Notes: generated by a model not told the origin, from the letters alone. A stretch of DNA of 64,000 nt from Nocardioides baculatus (GCF_016735675.1 NZ_JAERSG010000008.1:104760-168759), one strand, 5' to 3'; positions 47,703 through 56,485 are shown, counted from the first letter of the stretch. Numbers and translations: made by a program.

Positions 47703-48500
47703 TCATGCCCTCACCCCGAGGCTGCGCCGGATCGCGGCGAGGGCGTCCACCGCCTCCGCCCGGTGGCGCTCGGTGATCTCGTGCTCGCTGAACCTGGCCT
47801 CGCGGTAGAGCTCGGCGAGGCGCTGGACCGGTCCGCTGTCGGCGTCCGCGAGGTCGAGCAACCGCAGCGCGTACTCCGACGAGGTCTCGGCTGCGCGCCG
47901 CGGGACACCCGCGCGCTCGCCCTGGACCTCGAAGCGGTGCCAGGTGGCGACGATGGCGTTGCGGGCGTCACCGTCACGCAGCAGCGCGTCCTGCTCCTGC
48001 GCGTCCTCGACCACCGCCGCAGCCGCGAGCTCGGGCTCCTCCAGCGCGGTGAGCGCGAGATCGACCCGCTGCTCGCCGGCTCGTCGCGAGAGGGCCGCGC
48101 GCACGAGGAGGAACAGCAGCCCGAGCACGCCACCGACGACCACCACGATCAGGCCGATGAGGAAGGCGTAGATCAGCACCTTGACCCACCAGGGCGCCGG
48201 GTGGTCCTGCACGAGGTCGCGGTAGTCCCTGATGCTCGCGCCCGGTGGCTCGCAGTAGTTGCGCTCGTTGATGTCGTCGGGCACCCCGTAGGTGACCGTG
48301 CCGTCCGGGGCCGTCGTCTCCGGCAGCGGGATGCACGTCTCCGCCGTCGTCATGTCGGTCGCGGGGCGCGGACCCGGCCCGGTGAAGACCTGGTCGGGAC
48401 CGATCAGCGTCGCCCACGCGACCAGCACCATGAAGAAGCTGGTGGCCGCCACTGCCACGACCGCGCGCGCAGCGGGTGACGTCGGTCCGAGCGCACGCAT
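47703..48500 (-). CDS. DUF4129 domain protein
   Basis: 265 residues: an N-terminal transmembrane helix (AVVAVAATSFFMVLVAWATL), an outside loop with two cysteines, a second helix (VLIYAFLIGLIVVVVGGVLG), and a cytoplasmic DUF4129 domain (DARNAIVATWHRFEVQGERA, ETSSEYALRLLDLADAD, AELYREARFSEHEITERHR). DUF4129 proteins are often encoded with MoxR and DUF58. It is the first gene of the operon; ATG 48500 is preceded by TAGGGT at 6 nt. Confidence 0.85.
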   Translation of the reverse strand: MRALGPTSPAARAVVAVAATSFFMVLVAWATLIGPDQVFTGPGPRPATDMTTAETCIPLPETTAPDGTVTYGVPDDINERNYCEPPGASIRDYRDLVQDHPAPWWVKVLIYAFLIGLIVVVVGGVLGLLFLLVRAALSRRAGEQRVDLALTALEEPELAAAAVVEDAQEQDALLRDGDARNAIVATWHRFEVQGERAGVPRRAAETSSEYALRLLDLADADSGPVQRLAELYREARFSEHEITERHRAEAVDALAAIRRSLGVRA

Positions 48501-48506
48501 GGCGTG

Positions 48507-48512
48507 ACCCTA
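48507..48512 (-). promoter_or_regulatory. -10 box, leaderless promoter of the DUF4129-MoxR-DUF58 operon
   Basis: TAGGGT on the minus strand, 6 nt before the ATG at 48500. Confidence 0.5.
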
Positions 48513-48546
48513 GGTGAGTGGGCCACGCCATGCGAGGGGTGGTGCG

Positions 48547-49746
48547 TCAGTACGAGGGCTGGCTGGGGTCGATCTGGGTCACCCAGGCGACCACGCCGCC
48601 GCCGACGTGCACCGCGTCGGCGTACCCGGCTCCCTTGACGATCGCGAGCGTCTCCGCCGAGCGCACGCCCGACTTGCAGTGCATGACGACCTGCTTGTCG
48701 CTCGGCAGCTGCGAGAGCGCGTTGCCGTTGAGGAACTCGCCCTTCGGGATCAGCACTGCGCCGGGGATGTGGTTGATCTCGGCCTCGTTGGGCTCGCGGA
48801 CGTCGACGAGCACGAAGTCGCGCTCCCCCGCCTCGCGCTCGCCGAGCATCTGCTCGAGCTGCTTGACCGAGATGGTCGAGCCGGCCGCGGCCTCGGCGGC
48901 CTCGTCGGAGACCGCGCCGCAGAAGGCGTCGTAGTCGATGAGCCCGGTGACGGTGGCGTTCTCCCCGCACAGCGCGCAGTTGGGGTCCTTGCGGACCTTG
49001 AGCTTGCGGTACTCCATCTCGAGGGCGTCGTAGATCATCAGCTTGCCGGCGATGGGGTCACCGATGCCGGTGAGCAGCTTGATGGCCTCGTTGACCTGGA
49101 TCGAGCCGATCGACGCGCACAGCACGCCGAGGACGCCGCCCTCGGCGCAGCTCGGCACCATGCCCGGCGGGGGCGGCTCGGGGTAGAGGCAGCGGTAGCA
49201 GGGCAGGTCCTCGCCGAGCGACGGCGCGAAGACGCTGGCCTGGCCGTCGAAGCGGTAGATCGAGCCCCAGACGTAGGGGATCTCCAGGAAGTACGCCGCG
49301 TCGTTGACCATGTAACGCGTGGCGAAGTTGTCGGTGCCGTCGACGATGAGGTCGTAGCCCTCGAAGACCGACATCACGTTGTCGTTGTCGAGGCGCTCCT
49401 CGTGCAGGACGACCTGCACGTAGGGGTTGATCTCGGCGATCGACTCCTTCGCCGAGAGGCCCTTGGGCTTGTCGATGTCGCTGACGCCGTGGATCACCTG
49501 GCGCTGGAGGTTGGACTCGTCGACCGTGTCGAACTCGGCGATCCCGAGCGTGCCGACGCCGGCGGCGGCGAGGTAGAGGAGGGCGGGCGAGCCGAGACCG
49601 CCGGCGCCGATGACGAGCACCTTGGCGTTCTTCAGGCGCTTCTGCCCGCTCATCCCGACGTCCGGGATGATCAGGTGGCGGCTGTAGCGGCGCACCTCGT
49701 CGGTGGTGAGCTCGGCGGCCGGCTCGACGAGCGGCGGGAACGACAC
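48547..49746 (-). CDS. moeZ: MoeZ: E1-like sulfur-carrier adenylyltransferase/sulfurtransferase
   Basis: 399 residues: an E1/ThiF-fold adenylyltransferase domain (YSRHLIIPDVGMSGQKRL, VIGAGGLGSPALLYLAAAGV, DLIVDGTDNFATRYMVND), zinc-binding cysteine pairs (CYRC, CALC), then a C-terminal rhodanese domain with the sulfur-carrying cysteine in VMHCKSGVRS. MoeZ activates MoaD-, ThiS- or CysO-type carrier proteins for molybdopterin, thiamine and cysteine synthesis. The GTG 49746 has AAGGAG 7 nt upstream. Molybdopterin supply would serve the molybdenum hydroxylase of this window, though MoeZ is present in most actinobacteria. Confidence 0.95.
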   Translation of the reverse strand: MSFPPLVEPAAELTTDEVRRYSRHLIIPDVGMSGQKRLKNAKVLVIGAGGLGSPALLYLAAAGVGTLGIAEFDTVDESNLQRQVIHGVSDIDKPKGLSAKESIAEINPYVQVVLHEERLDNDNVMSVFEGYDLIVDGTDNFATRYMVNDAAYFLEIPYVWGSIYRFDGQASVFAPSLGEDLPCYRCLYPEPPPPGMVPSCAEGGVLGVLCASIGSIQVNEAIKLLTGIGDPIAGKLMIYDALEMEYRKLKVRKDPNCALCGENATVTGLIDYDAFCGAVSDEAAEAAAGSTISVKQLEQMLGEREAGERDFVLVDVREPNEAEINHIPGAVLIPKGEFLNGNALSQLPSDKQVVMHCKSGVRSAETLAIVKGAGYADAVHVGGGVVAWVTQIDPSQPSY

Positions 49747-49962
49747 GGGGTGACTCCTTCGTGGACGACACGGTCTTGAGCTGGTCCTGTGACAACCAGT
49801 GGGACCCCATCCATGTTCCCGCCGCACCCAACGATCGTCGTACGACGTCCCGGCATCCGGACCGCAGGCACGCTTCGCCGCCCGGGTCCCTCGGCGCGTC
49901 CGGCGGGGCGGATAGGCTCGGCCCTCACTACTCAGCAGTACACCCAGCAGCAGGAGCACGAC

Positions 49963-50604
49963 GTGACGCCCACCGGCACCACCGACACCGACACCCCGCG
50001 TCCGCGCGGCGGCCGGATGCCCCGGCGTGAGCGCCGCGCCCAGCTCCTCGAGTCGGCACTCGAGGTGTTCGTCGCGCAGGGCTACCACGCGGCGGCGATG
50101 GACGACATCGCCGAGCGCGCCGGCGTCTCCAAGCCCGTGCTCTACCAGCACTTCCCCGGCAAGCTCGACCTCTACCTCGCGCTGCTCGACACGTCGTGCG
50201 ACCTGATCATCGACAACTGCCGGGCGGCACTGGCCTCGACGACCGACAACAAGGACCGCGTCGCCGCGACCATGCAGGTCTTCTACAGCTACGTCGCCTC
50301 CGAGGAGGGCGCGTTCCGGCTGGTCTTCGAGTCCGACCTCACCAGCGAGCCCGACGTACGCGAGCGCGTCGACCGGGTGACGACGGAGTGCGCGTCGATG
50401 ATCGCGGACGTGATCCGCACCGACACGGGCCTGCCCGACGAGCCGTCGCAGCTGCTGGCGGTCTCGCTGGTGGGAATGGCCCAGGTGTCCGCGCGGTTCT
50501 GGCTCGCGGGCGGCGGCACCATCCCCCGGGAGGACGCCGCGACCCTGATCTCCGGTCTGGCGTGGCGCGGCATCCGCGGCTACCCGATGACCGACGACCA
50601 CTGA
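49963..50604 (+). CDS. TetR-family transcriptional regulator
   Basis: 213 residues with an N-terminal TetR HTH (RRAQLLESALEVFVAQGYHA, IAERAGVSKPVLYQHFPGKL) and a helical C-terminal ligand/dimer domain. It matches the TetR protein that precedes DUF3107 in the conserved actinobacterial moeZ / TetR / DUF3107 / ferritin-like / DEAD-helicase block. The GTG 49963 has AGGAG about 8 nt upstream. Targets unknown. Confidence 0.9.
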   Translation: MTPTGTTDTDTPRPRGGRMPRRERRAQLLESALEVFVAQGYHAAAMDDIAERAGVSKPVLYQHFPGKLDLYLALLDTSCDLIIDNCRAALASTTDNKDRVAATMQVFYSYVASEEGAFRLVFESDLTSEPDVRERVDRVTTECASMIADVIRTDTGLPDEPSQLLAVSLVGMAQVSARFWLAGGGTIPREDAATLISGLAWRGIRGYPMTDDH

Positions 50605-50658
50605 CACATCGCTTCACCCCCGTCACCCAGCACACCAACCCAGCAAGGGAGCATCACC

Positions 50659-50877
50659 GTGGAGGTCAAGATCGGCGTGCAGAACGCGCAGCGAGAGCTC
50701 GTGGTCGACACCGACAGCACGCCCGAGGACGTCGAGCAGCGCCTCACCGAGGCGATCGCCGGCAACGGTGTGCTGCGGCTCTCCGACGTCAAGGGCCGCA
50801 CCGTCGTGGTGCCGGCCGACAAGATCGCCTACGTCGAGCTGGGCTCCCCCACCTCGAGCACCGTCGGCTTCCGCTGA
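50659..50877 (+). CDS. DUF3107 family protein
   Basis: 72 residues (MEVKIGVQNAQRELVVDTD, then VPADKIAYVELGSP), matching the short actinobacterial DUF3107 proteins, predicted beta-alpha fold with an ATP-binding-protein annotation in some genomes. GTG start with AAGGGAG upstream. Located 54 nt after the TetR gene on the same strand and likely in the same transcript. Function unknown. Confidence 0.88.
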   Translation: MEVKIGVQNAQRELVVDTDSTPEDVEQRLTEAIAGNGVLRLSDVKGRTVVVPADKIAYVELGSPTSSTVGFR

Positions 50878-50956
50878 CACCGACCGCTGGCCCTGCCGTC
50901 GACGGATGCCCCGAAGGGGCTATTGACACGCTCACCCCTGTGGGCGCCCCGTAATT

Positions 50957-51010
50957 GCTCGCGCCCTGCGCGAGCGTCATGATGGGAGTGCCGGCACACC
51001 CTGCCGGCAC
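50957..51010 (+). other. two stacked leader hairpins before the GlsB-like gene
   Basis: GCTCGCGC-CCT-GCGCGAGC (50957-50975) and GTGCCGGCA-CACCC-TGCCGGCAC (50988-51010) are perfect stems in the leader of the gene at 51053. TTGACA lies at 50923 without a well-spaced -10. The hairpins may be a DUF3107 terminator followed by an mRNA-leader structure. Confidence 0.4.
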
Positions 51011-51052
51011 TCAGGCCACGGAGGCTTCGTGGCAATGAAAGGTGGGGCAACC

Positions 51053-51337
51053 ATGCTCTTGACCATCCTCTTCTACATCGTGGTCGGCGCCATCGTCGGT
51101 CTCCTCGGCAAGTTCGTCGCCCCCGGCGACAAGGACAACATCCCCCTCTGGCTCACGGTCGTGTGCGGCATCGGCGGCATGATCCTCGGAGGCGTCATCT
51201 ACAGCGCCTTCGGCGGCGACGGCAGCGACGGGCTCGACTGGACCCAGGGCATCGTCGCGATCCTCACGGCCGCCGTGCTCGTCGTGATCGCCTCGACCCT
51301 CACCGGACGCAACAGCGGCAGCCGCACCCGCGTCTGA
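51053..51337 (+). CDS. GlsB/YeaQ/YmgE-like small membrane protein
   Basis: 94 residues with three hydrophobic helices rich in glycine (LLTILFYIVVGAIVGLLGKF, WLTVVCGIGGMILGGVIYSA, GIVAILTAAVLVVIASTL), the layout of the transglycosylase-associated (GlsB/YeaQ/YmgE) stress proteins. ATG 51053 is chosen with AAAGGTGGGG just upstream; ATG 51035 is an alternative. A strong terminator follows. Role likely in envelope stress, by family only. Confidence 0.8.
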   Translation: MLLTILFYIVVGAIVGLLGKFVAPGDKDNIPLWLTVVCGIGGMILGGVIYSAFGGDGSDGLDWTQGIVAILTAAVLVVIASTLTGRNSGSRTRV

Positions 51338-51354
51338 CCCACCGCACCTCACGC

Positions 51355-51391
51355 ACGAGGCCCCGCACCCGGTCCGGGTGCGGGGCCTCGT
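51355..51391. terminator. terminator between the GlsB-like and ferritin-like genes
   Basis: A perfect 18-bp stem ACGAGGCCCCGCACCCGG (51355-51372) with 51374-51391 and a minimal loop, between convergent genes. Confidence 0.8.
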
Positions 51392-51409
51392 CACGTCGTA
51401 CGTCCTGAC

Positions 51410-52084
51410 CTAGGAGTCGAGCCCCAGCTCGGCCATCCGGGCCGCGTGCAGCTCGGTGAGCCGGCTGAACATCCTCCCGAGCGCAGCCAGGTCGAGACCG
51501 GGCCGGTCCACTCCCCCGGCCAGCAGCGCGGTGAGCGAGTCGCGGTCGCCGGCGACCCGCTGGGCCTGGGTGAGCGCCTCGCCCATCAGGCGGCGGCCCC
51601 AGAGGGCGAGCCGACCGCCGAGGCGGTGGTCCTCGGCGATGCCGGCGCGGACCCGCTCGACGATGAAGGCGGTCTGCCCGGAGTCCTCCAGCGAGCTGAT
51701 GATCACCTCGCGGGTCTCGGGGTCGAGGTAGGCGGCGATCTCGCGGTAGAAGTCCGCGGCCAGCCCGTCGCCGACGTAGGCCTTGATCAGGCCCTCGTAG
51801 TAGTCCGACGGCGCCGTGTGGGCGTGGAAGCCGTCGAAGCTGGCCCGGAACGCCTGCATCGCCTCGGCCGGGTCGGCGCCGAGCTCGGCGAGCCGGCCGA
51901 CGAGCTTCTGGAGGTGCGCGAACTCCGCCGTGGCCATCGCGCCGATCGCGATCTTGTCGTCGATCCCCGGAGCCATCTTGGCGTCCTCGACGAGCCGCTC
52001 GAACGCCGAGAGCTCGCCGTAGGCGATCGCCCCGAGGAGGTCGACTGCGGCGCGGCGGTAGTCCTCGTCGGGGGATTCAGTCAT
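51410..52084 (-). CDS. ferritin-like domain protein (MiaE-like)
   Basis: 224 residues, all-helical. Helices carry metal-type residues ELSAFERLVEDA, TAEFAHLQKLVGRL and DYYEGLIKAYV, in the order of a ferritin-like/MiaE-related four-helix bundle. Some genomes call it tRNA-(ms2io6A)-hydroxylase-like, but full EXXH motif conservation is not clear, so I keep the general name. It is divergent from the DEAD-box helicase as in other actinobacteria. TAGGCT lies 6 nt before the ATG (leaderless). Confidence 0.8.
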   Translation of the reverse strand: MTESPDEDYRRAAVDLLGAIAYGELSAFERLVEDAKMAPGIDDKIAIGAMATAEFAHLQKLVGRLAELGADPAEAMQAFRASFDGFHAHTAPSDYYEGLIKAYVGDGLAADFYREIAAYLDPETREVIISSLEDSGQTAFIVERVRAGIAEDHRLGGRLALWGRRLMGEALTQAQRVAGDRDSLTALLAGGVDRPGLDLAALGRMFSRLTELHAARMAELGLDS

Positions 52085-52090
52085 GTTCGC

Positions 52091-52096
52091 AGCCTA
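52091..52096 (-). promoter_or_regulatory. -10 box, leaderless promoter of the ferritin-like gene
   Basis: TAGGCT on the minus strand, 6 nt before the ATG at 52084. Confidence 0.5.
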
Positions 52097-52250
52097 GCGA
52101 TAGCATGATGTGGACCGAGCCCCGGTGAATGCTGCCGGTGGCCGCCTGTATGTGCGCGGTTGGCAGAGCCCCAGAGGGTCCTTTCGAGTGGCTGACCGCA
52201 TACGCGTGGGACATCCGACTCTCCTCTGAGACCTCTTGAAAGCGACCTCC

Positions 52251-53681
52251 GTGACCACCTTCCGTGAATTGGGCGTGCACGCCCAGATCTGTGACGCGCT
52301 CGACCGCGCCGGCATCACCACCCCCTTCGCCATCCAGGAGATGACCCTCTCGGTCGCCCTCCTCGGCACCGACCTGATCGGCCAGGCCCGCACGGGCACC
52401 GGCAAGACCCTCGCCTTCGGCATCCCGGTGCTCCAGCGCAGCGTCGCGCCGAGCGACCCGGCCTACGCCGACATGCCGCAGGGCAAGCCGCAGGCCCTGA
52501 TCGTCGCCCCGACCCGCGAGCTCGCGCTCCAGGTGTCGAGCGACCTCGCCCTCGCCAGCAAGGACCTGGGCCTCCGGGTCCTCACCGTCTACGGCGGCGT
52601 CGGCTACGACACCCAGCTGGAGGCCCTCGAGTCGGGCGTCGACATCGTCGTCGGCACCCCCGGTCGCCTCATCGACCTGGCCAACCGCCGCGCCCTCGAC
52701 CTCTCGCACGTGCACGCGCTCGTGCTCGACGAGGCCGACGAGATGCTCGACCTCGGCTTCCTGCCCGACGTCATCACGCTGCTCTCCAAGACGCCCGAGA
52801 CCCGCCAGACCATGCTGTTCTCGGCCACCATGCCGTCCGCGATCGTCGCGCTGGCCCGCACCCACATGCGGCACCCGATGAACATCCGTGCCGAGTCGTC
52901 CTACGACACCACCATGGTGCCGGCGACCGCCCAGTTCATCTACCAGGCCCACGACCTCGACAAGCCCGAGATCATCGGCCGCGTCCTGCAGGCCGAGGAC
53001 GCCGAGAAGATGATCGTCTTCACCCGCACGAAGCGCCAGGCGCAGCGGATCGCCGAGGACCTGCAGGAGCGCGGCTTCAAGGCCTCGCCACTGCACGGCG
53101 ACATGGCGCAGGTCGCGCGCGAGAAGGCCCTCGCCCGGTTCCGCGAGGACAAGATCCAGGTCCTCGTCTGCACCGACGTCGCAGCCCGCGGCATCGACGT
53201 GCGCGGCGTCTCCCACGTCATCAACTACACCTGCCCCGAGGACGACAAGACCTACGTCCACCGCATCGGCCGCACCGGCCGCGCGGGCGCCTCGGGCACC
53301 GCGATCACGTTCGTCGACTGGGCCGACCTGCACCGCTGGAAGATGATCAACAAGGCGCTCGACCTGCCGTTCGACTCGCCCGAGGAGACGTACTCGACGT
53401 CCCCGCACCTGTTCCACGACCAGGGCATCCCCGAGGGCACCAAGGGCCGCATCGTCGACCCGGCCCCGCCTGCCCCCAAGGCCGACCGCGCGCCGCGCGA
53501 GCGCTCCGGCGGTCGCTCCGGTGGCGGTCGCTCCGACTCGGGCCGCTCGGACTCGGGTCGCGCGGACTCCGGTCGCGCGGACTCGGGCTCGTCGGAGCAG
53601 TCCGGCGACGCCCCGCGCCGCCGCAACCGCAACCGTCGTCGGACCCGTGGCGGCTCGTCGGTCGAGGCGCCCAAGTCCTGA
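52251..53681 (+). CDS. DEAD-box RNA helicase
   Basis: About 476 residues. The Q motif (GITTPFAIQEMTL), Walker A ARTGTGKT, PTRELA, DEAD (VLDEADEMLDLGF), SAT (FSATMP), and the C-terminal ARGIDV and HRIGRTGRAG motifs are all present. The tail (after about 400) is basic and disordered, with repeats of RSDSG/RADSG and ending RNRNRRRTRGG, a likely RNA-binding region. Cold-shock or ribosome-assembly roles are usual for this group. The TTG at 52236 is an alternative start. The 50-250 nt upstream may be a leader. Confidence 0.93.
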   Translation: MTTFRELGVHAQICDALDRAGITTPFAIQEMTLSVALLGTDLIGQARTGTGKTLAFGIPVLQRSVAPSDPAYADMPQGKPQALIVAPTRELALQVSSDLALASKDLGLRVLTVYGGVGYDTQLEALESGVDIVVGTPGRLIDLANRRALDLSHVHALVLDEADEMLDLGFLPDVITLLSKTPETRQTMLFSATMPSAIVALARTHMRHPMNIRAESSYDTTMVPATAQFIYQAHDLDKPEIIGRVLQAEDAEKMIVFTRTKRQAQRIAEDLQERGFKASPLHGDMAQVAREKALARFREDKIQVLVCTDVAARGIDVRGVSHVINYTCPEDDKTYVHRIGRTGRAGASGTAITFVDWADLHRWKMINKALDLPFDSPEETYSTSPHLFHDQGIPEGTKGRIVDPAPPAPKADRAPRERSGGRSGGGRSDSGRSDSGRADSGRADSGSSEQSGDAPRRRNRNRRRTRGGSSVEAPKS

Positions 53682-53693
53682 CCGAGGGCTGAG

Positions 53694-54533
53694 CTACTTC
53701 TTCGTGCGAGCGGGCTTCCTCGTCGCCTTCTTCTTGGGGCGGGAGGCCCGCTCGACGAGGTTCTTGGCCACCTCGCGGTAGGCCTGGGCGCCCTTGCTGC
53801 TCCGGCTCGTCGACAGGATCGACCGGCCGGCGGCCGGTGCCTCGGCGAACTTGATCGTCTTGGGGATCGGCGGCTCGACGACCTCGAGGTCGTAGGTCTC
53901 GCTGATCGTCTCCAGCACCGTGCGCGCGTGGTTGGTGCGGCCGTCGTAGAGCGTCGGCAGCACGCCCCAGACCTCGAGGCCGCGGTTGGTGAAGCGGCGT
54001 ACGTCGTGGACGGTGTCGAGCAGCTGCCCGACCCCGCGGTGCGACAGCGTCTCGCACTGCAGCGGCACGAGCACGCCGTCGGAGGCGGTGAGCGCGGCGA
54101 CGGTGAGCACGCCGAGGGACGGCGGGCAGTCGAGCAGCACCCAGTCGTACGCCTCGTCGCCGAGGTCCTCGGCGAGCTGCTCCAGCGCCCCCTTGATGAC
54201 GTGCTCGCGCCCCGTGCGGGTCAGCAGGTCGGCCTCGGCGCGGGCGAGCTCGATGGTCGCCGGGAGGAGGTCGACCCCGTCCTCGGTCTCGATGATGATC
54301 TCGGCGGGGTCCACCCCCTGGGTGAGCACGTGGTGCACCGACACCTCGAGGTCCTCCGGGTCGATCCCGAGCGAGAAGGTCAGGCAGGCCTGCGGGTCGA
54401 GGTCGACCAGCAGCACGCGGTGGCCGAGCTCGGCGAGCGCGGCGCCGATGGAGGCGACGGAGGTCGTCTTGGCGACGCCGCCCTTCTGGTTGGCGACGGC
54501 CAGGGTGACGGAAGCCGGGGTCTGGGTGCTCAT
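53694..54533 (-). CDS. ParA-family ATPase
   Basis: 279 residues of the Walker-type ParA/Soj family: deviant Walker A NQKGGVAKTT near the N-terminus, LLVDLDPQACLTFSLG, DWVLLDCPPSLGVLTV, and a lysine-rich tail (RPKKKATRKPARTKK) likely to bind DNA. There is no parB or parS-like gene beside it, so it is an orphan ParA, not the chromosomal parAB pair. It converges with the DEAD-box helicase (12 nt apart). Cargo unknown. Confidence 0.9.
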   Translation of the reverse strand: MSTQTPASVTLAVANQKGGVAKTTSVASIGAALAELGHRVLLVDLDPQACLTFSLGIDPEDLEVSVHHVLTQGVDPAEIIIETEDGVDLLPATIELARAEADLLTRTGREHVIKGALEQLAEDLGDEAYDWVLLDCPPSLGVLTVAALTASDGVLVPLQCETLSHRGVGQLLDTVHDVRRFTNRGLEVWGVLPTLYDGRTNHARTVLETISETYDLEVVEPPIPKTIKFAEAPAAGRSILSTSRSSKGAQAYREVAKNLVERASRPKKKATRKPARTKK

Positions 54534-54593
54534 CGGGGCCCATTGTGCAGGACGGGGTCGCGGTCGCAGCCGGTGTCCTGAAATGCTGGTCGC

Positions 54594-55346
54594 ATGCCTA
54601 CCGCCCTCATCACCGGCGCCACCGCCGGCATCGGACACGAGTACGCCGTCCAGCTGGCCGCTCGCGGCCACGACCTGGTCCTCGTCGCACGTGACACCGC
54701 GCGCCTCGACCAGGTCGCCGACGACCTGCGCCGCGCCCACCAGGTCGAGGTCGAGGTGCTGTCTGCCGACCTCACCGACCGCGCCGACCTCGCCCGCGTC
54801 GAGGCCCGCCTCGCCGACCACGACCGGCCGGTCGACCTGCTGGTCAACAACGCCGGCTTCGGGCTCAAGAAGCGCTTCCTCGACAACACCGCCGACGAGG
54901 AGACCGCGATGCTCGAGGTGCTCGTCACCGCGGTGCTGCGGCTCACCCACGCCTCCCTCGGCGCGATGGCCGAGCGCGGCCACGGCGGCATCATCAACGT
55001 CTCCAGCGTCGCCGCCTTCCTCCCCCGCGGCTCCTACTCCGCCGCCAAGGCCTGGGTGAACTCCTTCTCCGAGTGGGCCCACCTGGAGTACGGCCCTCGC
55101 GGCGTGAAGGTGATGGCACTGTGCCCGGGCTTCACCAAGACCGAGTTCCACGAGCGGATGCAGGTCAAGCGCGGCGACGGCTTCATGTGGCTCGACGTGG
55201 AGTTCCTGGTCCACACGTCGCTCGAGGACTTCGACAAGGGCCGTGCCTACTCGATCCCCGGCGCGCAGTACAAGACGATCGCCGTGCTGACCAAGGCCAT
55301 CCCCAACCGGGTGCTCCGGCTGACCCAGTCGATGGGGCGCCGCTGA
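54594..55346 (+). CDS. SDR family oxidoreductase
   Basis: 250 residues with TGATAGIGHEYAVQLAARGH, VNNAGFG, the serine in VSSVAAF and the catalytic YSAAK, then ALCPGFTKTEF. This fits the short-chain dehydrogenase group close to YqjQ/DltE-like proteins. NADP preference is suggested by the basic VARD after strand 2. Substrate unknown. Divergent from parA with 60 nt between the starts. Confidence 0.9.
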   Translation: MPTALITGATAGIGHEYAVQLAARGHDLVLVARDTARLDQVADDLRRAHQVEVEVLSADLTDRADLARVEARLADHDRPVDLLVNNAGFGLKKRFLDNTADEETAMLEVLVTAVLRLTHASLGAMAERGHGGIINVSSVAAFLPRGSYSAAKAWVNSFSEWAHLEYGPRGVKVMALCPGFTKTEFHERMQVKRGDGFMWLDVEFLVHTSLEDFDKGRAYSIPGAQYKTIAVLTKAIPNRVLRLTQSMGRR

Positions 55347-55852
55347 GCAGCAGGATCGCGCCCGCCCGCACCGACGACGCCGAGGCGCTGACCGACCTCC
55401 ACCTCGACGTGTGGGAGGAGGCGTACGCCGACCTGGTGCCGGCGGACCTCCTCGCTGCTCGGCGAGCGGGTCGCGACGCTCGGATCGAGCGGTGGCGCAA
55501 CATCGCCTCGGCCGGCTCCAGCTCCACCCTGCTGGCGTGGTCGGGTGATCGGCTCGTCGGCTTCTCGAGCACAAGCACCGGCCGGGACGACGACGTCGGT
55601 CTCCCACCGCTCGAGCTGATGGCGCTCTACGTCCGCGCGACGACGTACGGCACCGGCGTCGGGCCGGCCTTGCTCGACGCGGCGATCGGGGCGTCGGACG
55701 CCTACCTCTGGGTGCTCGACGGCAACGCCCGGGCCATCGCGTTCTACGAGCGGCAGGGCTTCAGGTTCGACGGGGTGACCAAGCCCGAGGACGTCGGGCT
55801 CGAGCGACGAATGGTGCGGCGCTCGGCCGAAACCCGCGCGACGTCCGTCTGA
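55343..55852 (+). CDS. GNAT family N-acetyltransferase, start codon uncertain
   Basis: About 169 residues. The GNAT fold is clear: DLHLDVWEEAYADLVPADLL, MALYVRATTYGTGVGPALLD (acetyl-CoA loop) and GNARAIAFYERQGFRFDG. There is no ATG, GTG or TTG in frame between the upstream SDR gene and the first conserved residues. The best reading is the CTG at 55343 overlapping the SDR stop (CTGA), or a start further inside the SDR gene. Translational coupling with the SDR gene is likely. Substrate unknown. Confidence 0.7.
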   Translation: MSSRIAPARTDDAEALTDLHLDVWEEAYADLVPADLLAARRAGRDARIERWRNIASAGSSSTLLAWSGDRLVGFSSTSTGRDDDVGLPPLELMALYVRATTYGTGVGPALLDAAIGASDAYLWVLDGNARAIAFYERQGFRFDGVTKPEDVGLERRMVRRSAETRATSV

Positions 55853-55864
55853 CGTCCGGGCACC

Positions 55865-56479
55865 TCAGCGCAGCGACTCCAGCCATGGGTGATGGGGGTG
55901 GGCCAGCTCGAGCGCGTCCACCAGCCACGTGCGTGCGGCGTCGTCCAGCAGCGGTGCGCACGCGTGGAAGTCGGCCCGGTCCTGCGGCCGCAGCGCCCGC
56001 GCCTTGTGGAGCAGCTGCACCTCGGGCCTGAGGTAGCGGATGCCGTCGCGCTCCCAGAGGATGTCGGCCAGCGGCCGGCTGATCCGGGCGTCGCGCTTGA
56101 AGGTCCAGGTCGTCGGGGTCGTGTGCATCAGGATGACGTCGTACTCCCACGGCTCCGCGCCGCTCGGGCGCAGCCAGAGGTTCTCGCACTCGTCGGTGAC
56201 CTCGTCGTCACCGTCGAGCAGCGGGCGGAGGGTTCCGCTGTGCGCCTCCCACACGTCGAGCCGACCGTCGAGGTGGCGTCGCAGGGCACCGACGTCCGAG
56301 CGCGGGATGCTGGGGTCGACGTCGCCGTGGGCGCGCGGCACTCCGGTGAACGCCTCGATGGCCCAGCCGCCGGCGATCCACCACGGCCGGTCGTAGCCCG
56401 CCAACAGCTCCGCCGCGTCCAGCGGCGTCCGCGCCGCCCACGGGCCGTAGAGCCGGACGATCTCGTCGTGGTCGAGCAC
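55865..56479 (-). CDS. nucleotidyltransferase-like protein (ANT(2'')/LinF-type fold)
   Basis: 204 residues. WWIAGGWAIEAFTG followed by HGDVDPSIPRSDVGALRRHL is the nucleotidyltransferase core (G-G, then D-x-D) seen in aminoglycoside nucleotidyltransferase-like proteins; EYDVILM supplies the third acid, and KRDARISRPLADILW follows. The sequence DVDPSI is close to the usual 'DIDVAV' but less typical, so activity is uncertain. Many such proteins have no resistance role. GTG 56479 is preceded by TAGCCT at 6 nt. Confidence 0.7.
   Translation of the reverse strand: MLDHDEIVRLYGPWAARTPLDAAELLAGYDRPWWIAGGWAIEAFTGVPRAHGDVDPSIPRSDVGALRRHLDGRLDVWEAHSGTLRPLLDGDDEVTDECENLWLRPSGAEPWEYDVILMHTTPTTWTFKRDARISRPLADILWERDGIRYLRPEVQLLHKARALRPQDRADFHACAPLLDDAARTWLVDALELAHPHHPWLESLR
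56086..56087. other. no separate feature; position marks the middle of the gene above
   Basis: Nothing additional is seen here. Confidence 0.05.
56086..56091. other. no separate feature
   Basis: Nothing additional is seen here. Confidence 0.05.
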
Positions 56480-56485
56480 GCGAGC

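Noticed and set aside
56086..56091. Two placeholder entries of near-zero confidence in the feature list at 56086
   Set aside because: They describe no real feature and should be ignored; the gene at 55865-56479 is the only annotation there.
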